A stretch of DNA of 13,573 bases from Bacteroidales bacterium UBA714 (lineage in GTDB: Bacteria; Bacteroidota; Bacteroidia; Bacteroidales; UBA932). Positions 6,953 to 13,573 of this stretch are shown here, in pieces. Below the pieces are notes generated by a model. That model saw only the letters and a program-made list of their open reading frames with translations. It did not search any database and had not been told where the DNA came from. Position 1 is the first letter of the stretch. Every line of letters begins with the position of its first letter. Location: contig DBLW01000033.1 in NCBI GenBank assembly GCA_002298075.1, forward strand, positions 1 to 13,573. Reading direction: 5' to 3'. A program made the translations under genes and the position numbers.

Positions 6953-7923
6953 CACATGTCCTCGATTACGCAACCTACTGCCGCCGGCTCCACATTGCTG
7001 CTTATCACTCCTTTCGGAAGCTGCAATGCCCTTACGGCGCACTTGCCGCTCAACGAACCTGCGAACTCAGAATAATCGGCCTGGAAACGCACATTCTCAT
7101 ACGGGTCATCCATAAGCGGAAAGACACATCTCAAGGTCACCTCCACCGATGACGGGAAAACCAGCATTTCCTTTCCGGAAGGCACATTGACAGTCTCAAC
7201 CGGCACAGTCTGCCTTATTTCCACATACCTGGTCACATCCATAGAATAATGAACGTCGTCGGCAGACAGCCTGATGCCCTTGATTTTCTTGAGGCGGACA
7301 ACCCCGTGCACATCCTCAGACACGTCCGAATGCTTGACCGGCTCCGTATATACGCATGTGACATTTTCAAGCTGGAAAGGCTCCCCATAGACAGTCACCG
7401 AATCCGGCGTCACGTCAAAGCTGCCGCTGCTCATATACTGGCTGCTGTAATGTACGGAGTAAACCGGCATCACAGGCACACGCTTGTGCTCAACCTCAGG
7501 AAAACGGAAAAATACCGTATCGGACAAGAAATACTCCACGGTAACTCCGTCACCATACAAGAGATGCGCATATTCATTGAGGTCATCAGAAGTGACACAA
7601 TAGACATCGCCGTCATAATGCTTCATGACGGACGGTGAGAAAGTCACATCAGCAGTCCTGCCTCCGGACAGGGAGGAAGAAAGTATGGTATATCCCTTTG
7701 CCCTGCAGCGGGCAGTGATCTCCGACTTGCCGGCAGAAACGTCAGAATGGCCGTTCACGTTGCAGTGCGCGACCACATTTACGCTCAGATAGCTGTTGTA
7801 TTTGAGGGAAAGGTTGTGTATGAGCCACATGCTGAAAGCCAGCAGGAGAGAAAGCAGCAATACCGCCCAGTCCCTCCCGCTCAAATTCATGGATTCAAGC
7901 AGCCTATGCAGCAGTCCCTTCAT
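6952..7923 (-). CDS. YbbR/CdaR-like membrane-anchored protein
   Basis: The 323-residue product has a short cytoplasmic N-terminus, one hydrophobic helix at about 18-37 (WAVLLLSLLLAFSMWLIHN), and a long extracytoplasmic beta-rich region. That layout, and repeats of the form VPV-x-PVYSVHYSS and VPVETVNVPSGKEMLVFP, fit the YbbR-like family. In Firmicutes the YbbR protein CdaR binds and regulates the diadenylate cyclase CdaA. In Bacteroidota YbbR-like proteins are common between yajC and coaE, as here, and no cyclase gene is in this window. The start is 21 nt after the yajC stop and the end overlaps coaE by one base, so it is in the same transcript. The substrate or partner is unknown; an envelope role is inferred from topology. 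Confidence 0.83.
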   Translation of the reverse strand: MKGLLHRLLESMNLSGRDWAVLLLSLLLAFSMWLIHNLSLKYNSYLSVNVVAHCNVNGHSDVSAGKSEITARCRAKGYTILSSSLSGGRTADVTFSPSVMKHYDGDVYCVTSDDLNEYAHLLYGDGVTVEYFLSDTVFFRFPEVEHKRVPVMPVYSVHYSSQYMSSGSFDVTPDSVTVYGEPFQLENVTCVYTEPVKHSDVSEDVHGVVRLKKIKGIRLSADDVHYSMDVTRYVEIRQTVPVETVNVPSGKEMLVFPSSVEVTLRCVFPLMDDPYENVRFQADYSEFAGSLSGKCAVRALQLPKGVISSNVEPAAVGCVIEDM

Positions 7924-7944
7924 CCCTGAAGTACGAGAATAAGC

Positions 7945-8259
7945 CTACTGCTGAGCTGTCTCCGAGAAATCCTTGACAAGGGCCTGCTTGCTCACGCGGA
8001 TTTTGACATTGTTGTCAACCTCGATAAGCACAGTCTTGTCCTTGATGTCACATACGGTACCATATATGCCGCCGACAGTGACTACCTTGTCTCCCTTCTT
8101 GAGGCTGTCACGGAAATTCTGGAGTTCCTTCTGCTGCTTCCTCTGCGGGCGGATCATGAAGAACCACATCACGACAAAAATAAGGGCAAGCATTACCCAC
8201 ATTGTCCACTGGCTGCCCTGTGCAGGAGCTGCAGTCTGTAAAAGTGTAACTATATTCAT
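7945..8259 (-). CDS. yajC: Preprotein translocase subunit YajC
   Basis: YajC is a small inner-membrane accessory of the SecDF-YajC complex that assists Sec-dependent export. The 104-residue product has a short periplasmic N-terminus rich in Ala and Gln, one transmembrane helix at about 19-36 ending in the family hallmark FFMIRPQRKQQKE, and a cytoplasmic SH3-like domain with LKKGDKVVTVGGIYGTV and DNNVKIRVSKQAL. Length and motif order are normal. The ATG at 8259 is preceded by an A/T-rich stretch without a clear Shine-Dalgarno, as is usual in Bacteroidota. The nusB stop lies 62 nt upstream. secDF is not in this window. Confidence 0.96.
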   Translation of the reverse strand: MNIVTLLQTAAPAQGSQWTMWVMLALIFVVMWFFMIRPQRKQQKELQNFRDSLKKGDKVVTVGGIYGTVCDIKDKTVLIEVDNNVKIRVSKQALVKDFSETAQQ

Positions 8260-8321
8260 TTCTTGTAAAAATTAGTTTGTCATCATTATGCCGCAGGGGC
8301 ATGCCGCGGCTTATCCAAGGC

Positions 8322-9281
8322 CTAAAGCAGGCCTTTGCCCTCCTTGCGGATTGAGCCTTCGCTCACCATGCGCTGAATCAGCCTGTCAAGAAGACCGTTC
8401 ACGAAAGAGCGGCTCTTCGGAGTTCCGTAGAACTTGGACAGCTCGACGTATTCATTGATTGTCACCTTGACCGGAATCGTCGGGAAGCCTTCCGCCTCTG
8501 CAAGTCCCATCGCAATAAGCACGACATCAGTAGAAAAGAGCCTGTCCTTTTCCCAGCCTGAGACTGACTCTGCCACCATACTGGAATATTTCTCGTATCC
8601 TGTAAACGAAAGGCGCAGAAGCTTTCTTACGAAAAGTTTGTCGCTCTCCACCCCGGCACCGGACATGATGTCGCTCTGATAAAGAGGATAAAGTGACCAG
8701 TGCTCCCCTTTCGAAAGGCTCTTGAATGTCTTGCAGCACCACGTGAGAGAATAGGCAAGGTCATCATTCCAATAGAGGGAGATGTCTTCGAGCGCTTTTT
8801 CAAGTTCCTCGTTGTCAACAAACTCTTCCTCAAATATCCTTGTGAACAATTTGCAGTCCTGGGCAAGCGAACGTCCTTCGGCAGCCATATATTCGGCATA
8901 ATATTCCTTTGACGCGACAGAAGTCATTATCTTCTTGAGAACCACATCATACTGGCTCCATGAGAATTTCTTCTTCTCAAGCATTTTCTGGAAATCACGG
9001 TCACTGTCCAGAAGCACGGCCAAAGAGTTCTCGGCGAATTTCATATTGGGGTTGCGCTCCTCCTCGGTCGGATTGAATTTAGATTTGGCTGCCTCAATCC
9101 TCTCCTTAGCTATCTGCGTGAGGGGCGACACGATTCCGAGCATATAGATGTAAAGGTCTCTTGTTGCCTCGCAAGAAAGGTCGAGCTGTGACTCGGCCTG
9201 GGTCAGTGACATGTTTCCTGACATGACTCCCGAATAGAGGACTTTGAAGGCCTTGATTCTTAGAATTCTTCTGTTAAGCAT
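8322..9281 (-). CDS. nusB: Transcription antitermination factor NusB (Bacteroidota-type, long)
   Basis: NusB with NusE (S10) binds boxA RNA and supports antitermination on rRNA operons. From the ATG at 9281 the product has 319 residues, about twice E. coli NusB, because Bacteroidota NusB proteins have a long N-terminal extension. The start MLNRRILRIKAFKVLYS matches the usual opening of this class. The conserved NusB core is at the C-terminus: DRLFSTDVVLIAMGLAEAEGFP, then VTINEYVELSKFYGTPKS, then FVNGLLDRL. An upstream in-frame ATG at 9317 would place the start inside or before the promoter box at 9303-9310, so it was not used. This is the first gene of the minus-strand run, divergent from the PUR-domain gene. 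Confidence 0.92.
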   Translation of the reverse strand: MLNRRILRIKAFKVLYSGVMSGNMSLTQAESQLDLSCEATRDLYIYMLGIVSPLTQIAKERIEAAKSKFNPTEEERNPNMKFAENSLAVLLDSDRDFQKMLEKKKFSWSQYDVVLKKIMTSVASKEYYAEYMAAEGRSLAQDCKLFTRIFEEEFVDNEELEKALEDISLYWNDDLAYSLTWCCKTFKSLSKGEHWSLYPLYQSDIMSGAGVESDKLFVRKLLRLSFTGYEKYSSMVAESVSGWEKDRLFSTDVVLIAMGLAEAEGFPTIPVKVTINEYVELSKFYGTPKSRSFVNGLLDRLIQRMVSEGSIRKEGKGLL

Positions 9282-9302
9282 GTTTTCAGTCAAAATTTTA
9301 TG

Positions 9303-9310
9303 CAAAGATA
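9303..9310 (-). promoter_or_regulatory. Putative -7 box of the nusB operon promoter
   Basis: On the minus strand this reads TATCTTTG, a match to the Bacteroidota primary-sigma -7 consensus TAnnTTTG. It ends about 21 nt before the nusB ATG at 9281, which leaves a short leader. I see no convincing TTG/TTTG -33 element. Confidence 0.5.
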
Positions 9311-9332
9311 AGCGCATTTTCAGAAAAATCCC

Positions 9333-9340
9333 TAACTTTG
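9333..9340 (+). promoter_or_regulatory. Putative -7 box of the PUR-domain gene promoter
   Basis: TAACTTTG matches the Bacteroidota -7 consensus TAnnTTTG and ends 26 nt before the ATG at 9367. No clear -33 element is visible. It faces away from the nusB box, with only 22 nt between them. Confidence 0.55.
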
Positions 9341-9366
9341 TAAAGATTTACTAAAAATTATAAGCT

Positions 9367-9702
9367 ATGTATAGTGAGGATTACGACGGAGCAAATGCTC
9401 CTGAGCGTTCAGGCGAGGATGTATATTCAAAACCTGTAAGGGCCGGAAAGCGCACATATTTCTTTGACGTCAAGGCCACAAAGGGGAACGATTTCTACCT
9501 GACGATCACTGAAAGCAAGCGCAAGGTTGATTCATACGGCCATTTCGCATATGACAAGCACAAGATTTTCCTTTATAAGGAAGATTTCGAGAAATTCGCG
9601 GAAGGTCTCGAGGAAGTGATAAAGTACATCAAGGACAATTGCCTCAAGGATGAACCCCAGGAGGGCGACAAATTCACGGACGTGGATTTCGAGGAGCTTT
9701 AG
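9367..9702 (+). CDS. PUR-domain nucleic-acid-binding protein (DUF3276)
   Basis: The 111-residue protein belongs to the DUF3276/PUR-alpha-like family of small single-repeat proteins common in Bacteroidota and spirochaetes. The Borrelia member (BpuR) binds DNA and RNA. Family features visible are YSKPVRAGKRTYFFDVKATKGNDFYLTITESKR (residues about 20-52, cited as a region) and the following HKIFLYKEDFEKFAEGLEEVIKYI segment, which should form the beta-sheet plus helix of the PUR repeat. Lysine and arginine are concentrated in the strands and the tail is acidic (DVDFEEL). There is no signal peptide. It is transcribed alone from its own promoter, opposite nusB, and ends at a hairpin terminator. The specific target nucleic acid is unknown. 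Confidence 0.9.
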   Translation: MYSEDYDGANAPERSGEDVYSKPVRAGKRTYFFDVKATKGNDFYLTITESKRKVDSYGHFAYDKHKIFLYKEDFEKFAEGLEEVIKYIKDNCLKDEPQEGDKFTDVDFEEL

Positions 9703-9725
9703 GTTGTAAAAGCATAGATATAGTG

Positions 9726-9764
9726 AATGGGCTGTGTCATAATTCAAATCAGACACAGCCTATT
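9726..9764 (+). terminator. Rho-independent terminator after the PUR-domain gene
   Basis: GGCTGTGTC (9730-9738) pairs perfectly with GACACAGCC (9752-9760) around a 13-nt loop. Flanking AATG/TATT bases extend the stem to 9726-9764, and TTATGT follows. It lies 23 nt after the stop at 9702 and in front of the converging minus-strand lipoprotein gene, so it may act in both directions. Confidence 0.8.
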
Positions 9765-9812
9765 TTATGTATGTAAGGATCAGCAAGATGCAAGTGAACC
9801 CCTATACCACCG

Positions 9813-10256
9813 CTACCTGCCTGCTTGGACGACATGAAAGTTCGCCGCGAAACCATTGCCCAACGGCGCAATCACCAAAAGAACCGCATCACGTTTGCCT
9901 GATTTGTTCTCAAGAGCACTGAATCTGACATCTTGCACATATCCGGTAACAGCATGATCCGGAGACTTGTATTTCACAGGGATTCCTATTGAAGCTGCCG
10001 TAAGCCAACCGCCAAGTCCCTCAGATGGAATCTGCAGCTCATCACCTGGATGAACAATCCTAAGCTCAACCTCCCCGCCGGAAGCCGGGAAACCAATTTC
10101 ATAATCCTGCGCATCAATCAAAGACTCATTTTCCAGCACATAGATATCGCTATAAGAAAATCCTCCGTCCGGAATGACTTCAGGCAAAGTGCCATTGTCT
10201 TTACATCCGCATACGAGCAATGACGCAAAAGCGGACAAAACCATCAGTTTTTTCAT
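9813..10256 (-). CDS. Small lipoprotein with a single BACON-like domain, partner gene of the C10 peptidase
   Basis: The 147-residue product has a lipoprotein signal peptide (MKKLMVLSAF, then LVCGC with Cys18 as the likely lipidated residue). After a linker it shows one beta-sandwich domain with the hallmarks of BACON modules: FPASGGEVELRI (56-67), then ENKSGKRDAVLLV (116-128), and a closing strand FHVVQAGR (140-147). BACON domains usually occur in multi-domain secreted Bacteroidota enzymes; here the domain stands alone. The ATG is 7 nt after the stop of the C10 peptidase gene, so the two are almost certainly co-transcribed. In B. fragilis some C10 peptidases are encoded next to small exported inhibitors, so an inhibitor role is possible, but nothing in the sequence shows it directly; a chaperone or substrate-binding partner is equally open. 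Confidence 0.78.
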   Translation of the reverse strand: MKKLMVLSAFASLLVCGCKDNGTLPEVIPDGGFSYSDIYVLENESLIDAQDYEIGFPASGGEVELRIVHPGDELQIPSEGLGGWLTAASIGIPVKYKSPDHAVTGYVQDVRFSALENKSGKRDAVLLVIAPLGNGFAANFHVVQAGR

Positions 10257-10263
10257 ATTCTAA

Positions 10264-11649
10264 TCATTTTGAAATAATCAAATCCTGCCTGTTTGAAGAA
10301 AAATGATACTTTTGATCTTGCACATTCATCAGGCCGTCCAAGTAAAAAGCATCGTCTTCACCTCCCCACCCCCAATTCATATGATAATAGTGAAACAATT
10401 GCCCAAATAGCATTTCGCTGGCAAACTCATCCAATGATTGCGGTTTACCCATATTAAATGTCAACAAATACAATTTATATTCAACGCGAGGCTGTATAGT
10501 AAGTTTGCCGTCACAGACCCAAGCATGCCCTTCTTGTTTCTTGGCATCTTCCCCTCTCATATACACAGGCAACTGCATAGCAATTGACTTATCAACCTCA
10601 GAAACGCTGTGTACAATACGCCTGCAATTATATGCATAGCTATTAAAAACACGAGCGGCGTCAGTAATACTCGCATATCCGTTTTCAACCCCTAATTCAT
10701 CATGAAGTTCTTTCAAAAATGCCGATAAAGTGTCATTGGAAGTTCCATCCGGCATAAGTGTCCAATTATACTTTGCTGGCCATCTATGGTACTTCATGAT
10801 TTGCCCTGTAGCAATCGTAACGCACCCTAAAGGCTCATACCACAAATCCAAGTGCGAATTAAAAGGATACGTTTGGTTCCAGCTCGTCGTCATGAATGGC
10901 CCGGTCTTATCTCGATATTCAAAAATTTTTTCTGTAATAATGGCACAGTCTATATATGGATATCCTTTGACTTCTCCCATATCATCACGTGCCATATTGC
11001 AAAACAATTCATATATATCATCTGGCATCTCATCGGGCTGTCGTCTCAAATAATATATTTTTCGTCCTTCTCTCTGCCAATCAGCAAGATATGTTTCCAG
11101 GAGATCATAATAGTCATCATTCACTATACTTTTTGTTTCCGGGTTCTTTACGAACTCAGGCATTTCATAAGGCCTCCAACAAGATTTATAAACAGCAGGC
11201 TCCAAACGACTATACTCAACAGACTCCACAAGTTCATTTATAATAACATCACGTCCCGTACCAGAGTCCGGCACATATTTTCCATGCTCTGCAACAGCTA
11301 ATATTGGACAGGTGCTCTTTGACGCTGAAACCAACACGTAGCCATCCTCATAATTTACAGCATAAATTGCAGGGAGATCATTGCAATCAACAATCGTGAT
11401 GACATCAGTAACCGCCTCTAAATCCACAGACTTAGTACGGCTTGATTTCATATATAAAGTTGCTACAACTTTTGCATCATTTTCTGTCAAATTATCTGCT
11501 GATGGAGAAATTCCAAGTATGGTACTAACATCCAATGTTGTATCGTCAGACACGATAAGTCCTGCAAGAGACTCCTTACTGCAAGATAATGGGATAATCA
11601 TCAAAAGCAACAAACATAATTGTTTTGCTTTAATAATGAATTTTTCCAT
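10264..11649 (-). CDS. Lipid-anchored C10 family (streptopain-like) cysteine peptidase
   Basis: This 461-residue precursor resembles streptopain (SpeB) and the Bacteroides Bfp proteases. Residues 1-23 form a lipoprotein signal ending in PLSC (Cys23). A Spi-type pro-region follows, best seen at about 57-125 (YAVNYEDGYVLVSAS, then CPILAVAEHGKY). The catalytic domain has TTSWNQTYPFN at 254-264, then PLGCVTIATGQIMKYHRWP with nucleophile Cys276, then EGHAWVCDG with catalytic His375, and MNWGWGG at 424-430. All key residues are present, so it should be active once processed. It ends soon after the catalytic domain, with no C-terminal sorting domain. The gene is richer in A/T than its neighbours. 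It is followed at 7 nt by the small BACON-like lipoprotein gene. Substrate is unknown; host-protein or nutrient proteolysis is known for relatives only. Confidence 0.92.
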   Translation of the reverse strand: MEKFIIKAKQLCLLLLMIIPLSCSKESLAGLIVSDDTTLDVSTILGISPSADNLTENDAKVVATLYMKSSRTKSVDLEAVTDVITIVDCNDLPAIYAVNYEDGYVLVSASKSTCPILAVAEHGKYVPDSGTGRDVIINELVESVEYSRLEPAVYKSCWRPYEMPEFVKNPETKSIVNDDYYDLLETYLADWQREGRKIYYLRRQPDEMPDDIYELFCNMARDDMGEVKGYPYIDCAIITEKIFEYRDKTGPFMTTSWNQTYPFNSHLDLWYEPLGCVTIATGQIMKYHRWPAKYNWTLMPDGTSNDTLSAFLKELHDELGVENGYASITDAARVFNSYAYNCRRIVHSVSEVDKSIAMQLPVYMRGEDAKKQEGHAWVCDGKLTIQPRVEYKLYLLTFNMGKPQSLDEFASEMLFGQLFHYYHMNWGWGGEDDAFYLDGLMNVQDQKYHFSSNRQDLIISK

Positions 11650-11686
11650 ACATAAGTTTTTTTAAAGTTTAACATTTGCAATATAG

Positions 11687-11752
11687 AAAACTAAAAATGT
11701 AAAAACAAGCATTTATAGTTTAAAATTCAGAGAGTTATACAAAACTAAAAAT
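11687..11752. repeat. Pair of 12-nt direct repeats upstream of the C10 peptidase gene
   Basis: AAAACTAAAAAT occurs at 11687-11698 and again at 11741-11752, with starts 54 nt apart, in the 170-nt spacer between the divergent C10 and nadE genes. The region is very A/T-rich, so chance is possible. The spacing, close to five helical turns, would suit paired binding of one regulator. Confidence 0.4.
11740..11747 (-). promoter_or_regulatory. Putative -7 box of the C10 peptidase operon
   Basis: On the minus strand this reads TAGTTTTG, matching TAnnTTTG. It would give an A/T-rich leader of roughly 85 nt before the ATG at 11649. A second copy of the same surroundings closer to the gene (see the repeat at 11687-11752) reads TAGTTTTC and lacks the final G, so the distal copy is the better candidate. 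Confidence 0.35.
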
Positions 11753-11789
11753 CGTATGGACTGCTGAACGAGAAATCAAGAAAAATTGC

Positions 11790-11797
11790 TAACTTTA
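11790..11797 (+). promoter_or_regulatory. Putative -7 box of nadE
   Basis: TAACTTTA differs from the Bacteroidota consensus TAnnTTTG only in the last base and lies 22 nt before the nadE ATG at 11820. No clear -33 element is visible. Confidence 0.4.
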
Positions 11798-11819
11798 CCG
11801 GGATAATCATGAAAAGAAC

Positions 11820-13573
11820 ATGAAAAATTACGGGTTCATTCGTGCGGCAGCCGCGGTACCGGCAGTAAAAGTCGCTGACACAAAACACAATACAGCAGAA
11901 ATATGCCGCCTTGCACAAGAGGCATTCGACAACGGGGCATCCATCGTGGCATTCCCGGAACTTTCTGTAACAGGCTATACATGTGCAGACCTTTTCGGAC
12001 AGGACATCCTTCTCAAAAAAGCGGAGGAAGGCGTCATGGAAATAATGGAATTCAGCCGCGGAAAATCCACTGCGATAATAGTAGGCGCTCCCGTGCCATT
12101 CAGGGGCAGGCTGTACAACTGCGCCATAGTGCTCCGTAACGGCAACATAAAGGGCATAGTGCCGAAGATCTATCTGCCTACATACAACGAATTTTATGAA
12201 GCACGCTGGTTCTCGTCTGGAAGCGACTTCCTCAGCAGCGAGGTGCGCAATGACGGACGCTTCCTCAGCAACGGCAAAGACTGCGTAAGGGAAGGCTTCA
12301 CCGCACAGATACGCTACTGCGGCCAGAAATGCAACATTTCGCCAAACCTGCTCTTCGAAATCGGCAAGACCACTTTTGCCGTTGAAATATGCGAAGACCT
12401 CTGGGCACCGATTCCGCCGTCCTCATATCATGCCCTTGCCGGAGCCGGGATAATAGTCAACCTCTCCGCAAGCAATGAAGTGCTGATGAAAGACCAATAC
12501 CGCCGCGGACTACTCTGCCAGCATTCGGCAAAGACACTTTCTGCATATATCTACAGTTCGGCAGGCTTCGGAGAATCGTCTCAGGACCTTGTATATGCGG
12601 GAGCAGCATCAATTTGGGAAAACGGATCGCTGCTTGCGTCAAACGAACGCTTCCTCACAGGCTCCTCCATGATAACCGCTGACATTGATGCTGAAAAGCT
12701 CGACATGCTCAGAAGAAAGTCAAGCAGCTTCACAGCAACTGCACCGGACGGCACCCGCACATCGTCATACGACAGGATGTACAGCAGAATCCCGCTGGGA
12801 GAGGCAGCTGGTACGGATTTCGAGAAAAAGCTCCACAGACACATAGAACCTCATCCGTTCGTGCCGACAGAAGAAATAGACTACAGATGCAGGGAAATAT
12901 TGTCAATGCAGGTGAGCGGACTTGCGACAAGACTTGCACACATCGGATGCCGCACTGCCGTGATAGGCATATCCGGTGGCCTGGACAGCACTCTCGCCCT
13001 GCTTGTGACCGTACTTGCGGCAGATAAGCTCGGATGGTCACGCGACAGGGTAGTCGGAGTCACGATGCCGGGATACGGAACAACATCACGCACCAGGAAC
13101 AATGCCTCCGAACTTATGGATGCGCTTGGGGTAACCTCAAGGGAAATCTCAATAACGGCAGCCTGTGACCAGCATTTCAGTGACATCGGACACGACCCCG
13201 CTGTCCATGACGTGACATACGAAAATTCCCAGGCACGCGAAAGGACACAGCTTCTCATGGACATTTCAAATCAGACCTCAGGCATAGTTATAGGCACCGG
13301 AGACCTCTCCGAGCTTGCCTTGGGATGGGCCACATACAACGGAGACCACATGTCGATGTACGGAGTAAATGCAGGGGTGCCGAAAACTCTTGTAAAGAGC
13401 CTGGTGAAATGGGCTGCCGACAACGAGTTCGCAGCCGTGAAAGACATTCTCACAGACATAATCGACACCCCGATAAGCCCGGAACTTCTTCCGGCCGATG
13501 AAAACGGGACAATCCGCCAGGTTACGGAAGACCTCGTCGGCCCATACGAGCTGCACGACTTCTTCCTCTATAA
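11820..13573 (+). CDS. nadE: Glutamine-dependent NAD+ synthetase (3' end outside window)
   Basis: NadE makes NAD+ from nicotinic acid adenine dinucleotide, ATP and glutamine. The first 584 codons are present; full-length Bacteroidota enzymes are about 640-650 residues. The N-terminal nitrilase-fold glutaminase domain shows its complete catalytic triad: Glu47 in FPELSVTGYT, Lys116 in VPKIYLP, and Cys191 in VEICEDLWAP. The C-terminal synthetase domain has the ATP pyrophosphatase loop SGGLDS at 385-390, then GTGDLSELALGWATYNGDH and the end motif GPYELHDFFLY at the window edge. The last bases TATAA are not an in-frame stop; the gene continues. The ATG at 11820 gives the usual distance to the nitrilase strand (YGFIRAAAAVPAVKVAD). 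No stand-alone glutaminase is needed. It diverges from the C10 peptidase gene. Confidence 0.96.
   Translation, partial: MKNYGFIRAAAAVPAVKVADTKHNTAEICRLAQEAFDNGASIVAFPELSVTGYTCADLFGQDILLKKAEEGVMEIMEFSRGKSTAIIVGAPVPFRGRLYNCAIVLRNGNIKGIVPKIYLPTYNEFYEARWFSSGSDFLSSEVRNDGRFLSNGKDCVREGFTAQIRYCGQKCNISPNLLFEIGKTTFAVEICEDLWAPIPPSSYHALAGAGIIVNLSASNEVLMKDQYRRGLLCQHSAKTLSAYIYSSAGFGESSQDLVYAGAASIWENGSLLASNERFLTGSSMITADIDAEKLDMLRRKSSSFTATAPDGTRTSSYDRMYSRIPLGEAAGTDFEKKLHRHIEPHPFVPTEEIDYRCREILSMQVSGLATRLAHIGCRTAVIGISGGLDSTLALLVTVLAADKLGWSRDRVVGVTMPGYGTTSRTRNNASELMDALGVTSREISITAACDQHFSDIGHDPAVHDVTYENSQARERTQLLMDISNQTSGIVIGTGDLSELALGWATYNGDHMSMYGVNAGVPKTLVKSLVKWAADNEFAAVKDILTDIIDTPISPELLPADENGTIRQVTEDLVGPYELHDFFLY

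Noticed and set aside
6953..7042. N-terminal extension of coaE from an upstream ATG
   Set aside because: It would overlap the YbbR-like gene by 90 nt and push the Walker A loop to residue 38; the ATG at 6952 gives the normal CoaE start.
8317..8335. Hairpin AAGGCCT/AGGCCTT at the nusB stop as a terminator
   Set aside because: The stem is only 7 bp, it overlaps the stop codon and no T-tract follows on the minus strand, so it would not end transcription before yajC.
9282..9317. Upstream ATG for nusB at 9317
   Set aside because: The extra 12 residues cover the putative -7 box, and homologues begin at the MLNRR-like sequence.
10852..11301. 149-residue plus-strand frame opposite the C10 peptidase gene
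   Set aside because: It is antisense to the pro-region and the start of the catalytic domain, and is rich in Ile and Phe as expected from the A/T-rich complement.
1..13573. CRISPR array, tRNA, rRNA, insertion sequence or phage genes
   Set aside because: No regularly spaced repeats, cloverleaf, rRNA motifs, transposase or phage motifs were seen on either strand.

Overview
The window looks like a chromosomal segment of a Bacteroidales/Bacteroidota bacterium. The evidence is the phylum-typical gene set (a DUF5606 protein, a PUR/DUF3276 protein and a long NusB with an N-terminal extension), a BACON-like lipoprotein, a C10 (streptopain-type) lipoprotein peptidase, and promoter-like TAnnTTTG boxes of the Bacteroidota -7 type. 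Base composition is moderate over most of the window. The C10 peptidase gene and its upstream spacer are visibly richer in A/T. I cannot assign a genus from sequence alone.

Layout. (1) Positions 1-3466, + strand: the 3' part of glpA, then complete glpB and glpC. These encode the anaerobic glycerol-3-phosphate dehydrogenase, which feeds electrons from glycerol-3-phosphate to the quinone pool. A long perfect-stem hairpin at 3485-3534 closes this operon. (2) Positions 3589-9281, - strand: a long run in the order nusB, yajC, ybbR-like, coaE, DUF5606 gene, rimO, and a lipoprotein of unknown role. Spacing is tight, with a 1-nt TGATG overlap at ybbR/coaE and a 4-nt ATGA overlap at DUF5606/rimO, so most of it is probably one transcription unit. 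It joins transcription antitermination, Sec translocon accessory, envelope, CoA synthesis and ribosome modification functions. (3) Positions 9282-9366: a short divergent intergenic region with one -7-like box on each strand, serving nusB (-) and the PUR-domain gene (+, 9367-9702). A terminator hairpin follows the PUR gene. (4) Positions 9813-11649, - strand: a two-gene accessory unit made of a lipid-anchored C10 cysteine peptidase and, 7 nt downstream, a small lipoprotein with a single BACON-like domain. (5) From 11820, + strand: nadE, glutamine-dependent NAD+ synthetase, cut by the window end.

Most of the window is housekeeping. The part most likely to hold undescribed biology is the C10 peptidase/small lipoprotein pair. 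It has an exported protease whose lipid anchor lies on the pro-region, and a co-transcribed secreted partner that might be an inhibitor, a chaperone or a targeting protein. Two conserved but poorly understood proteins (DUF5606 and the 3589-4524 lipoprotein) flank rimO.
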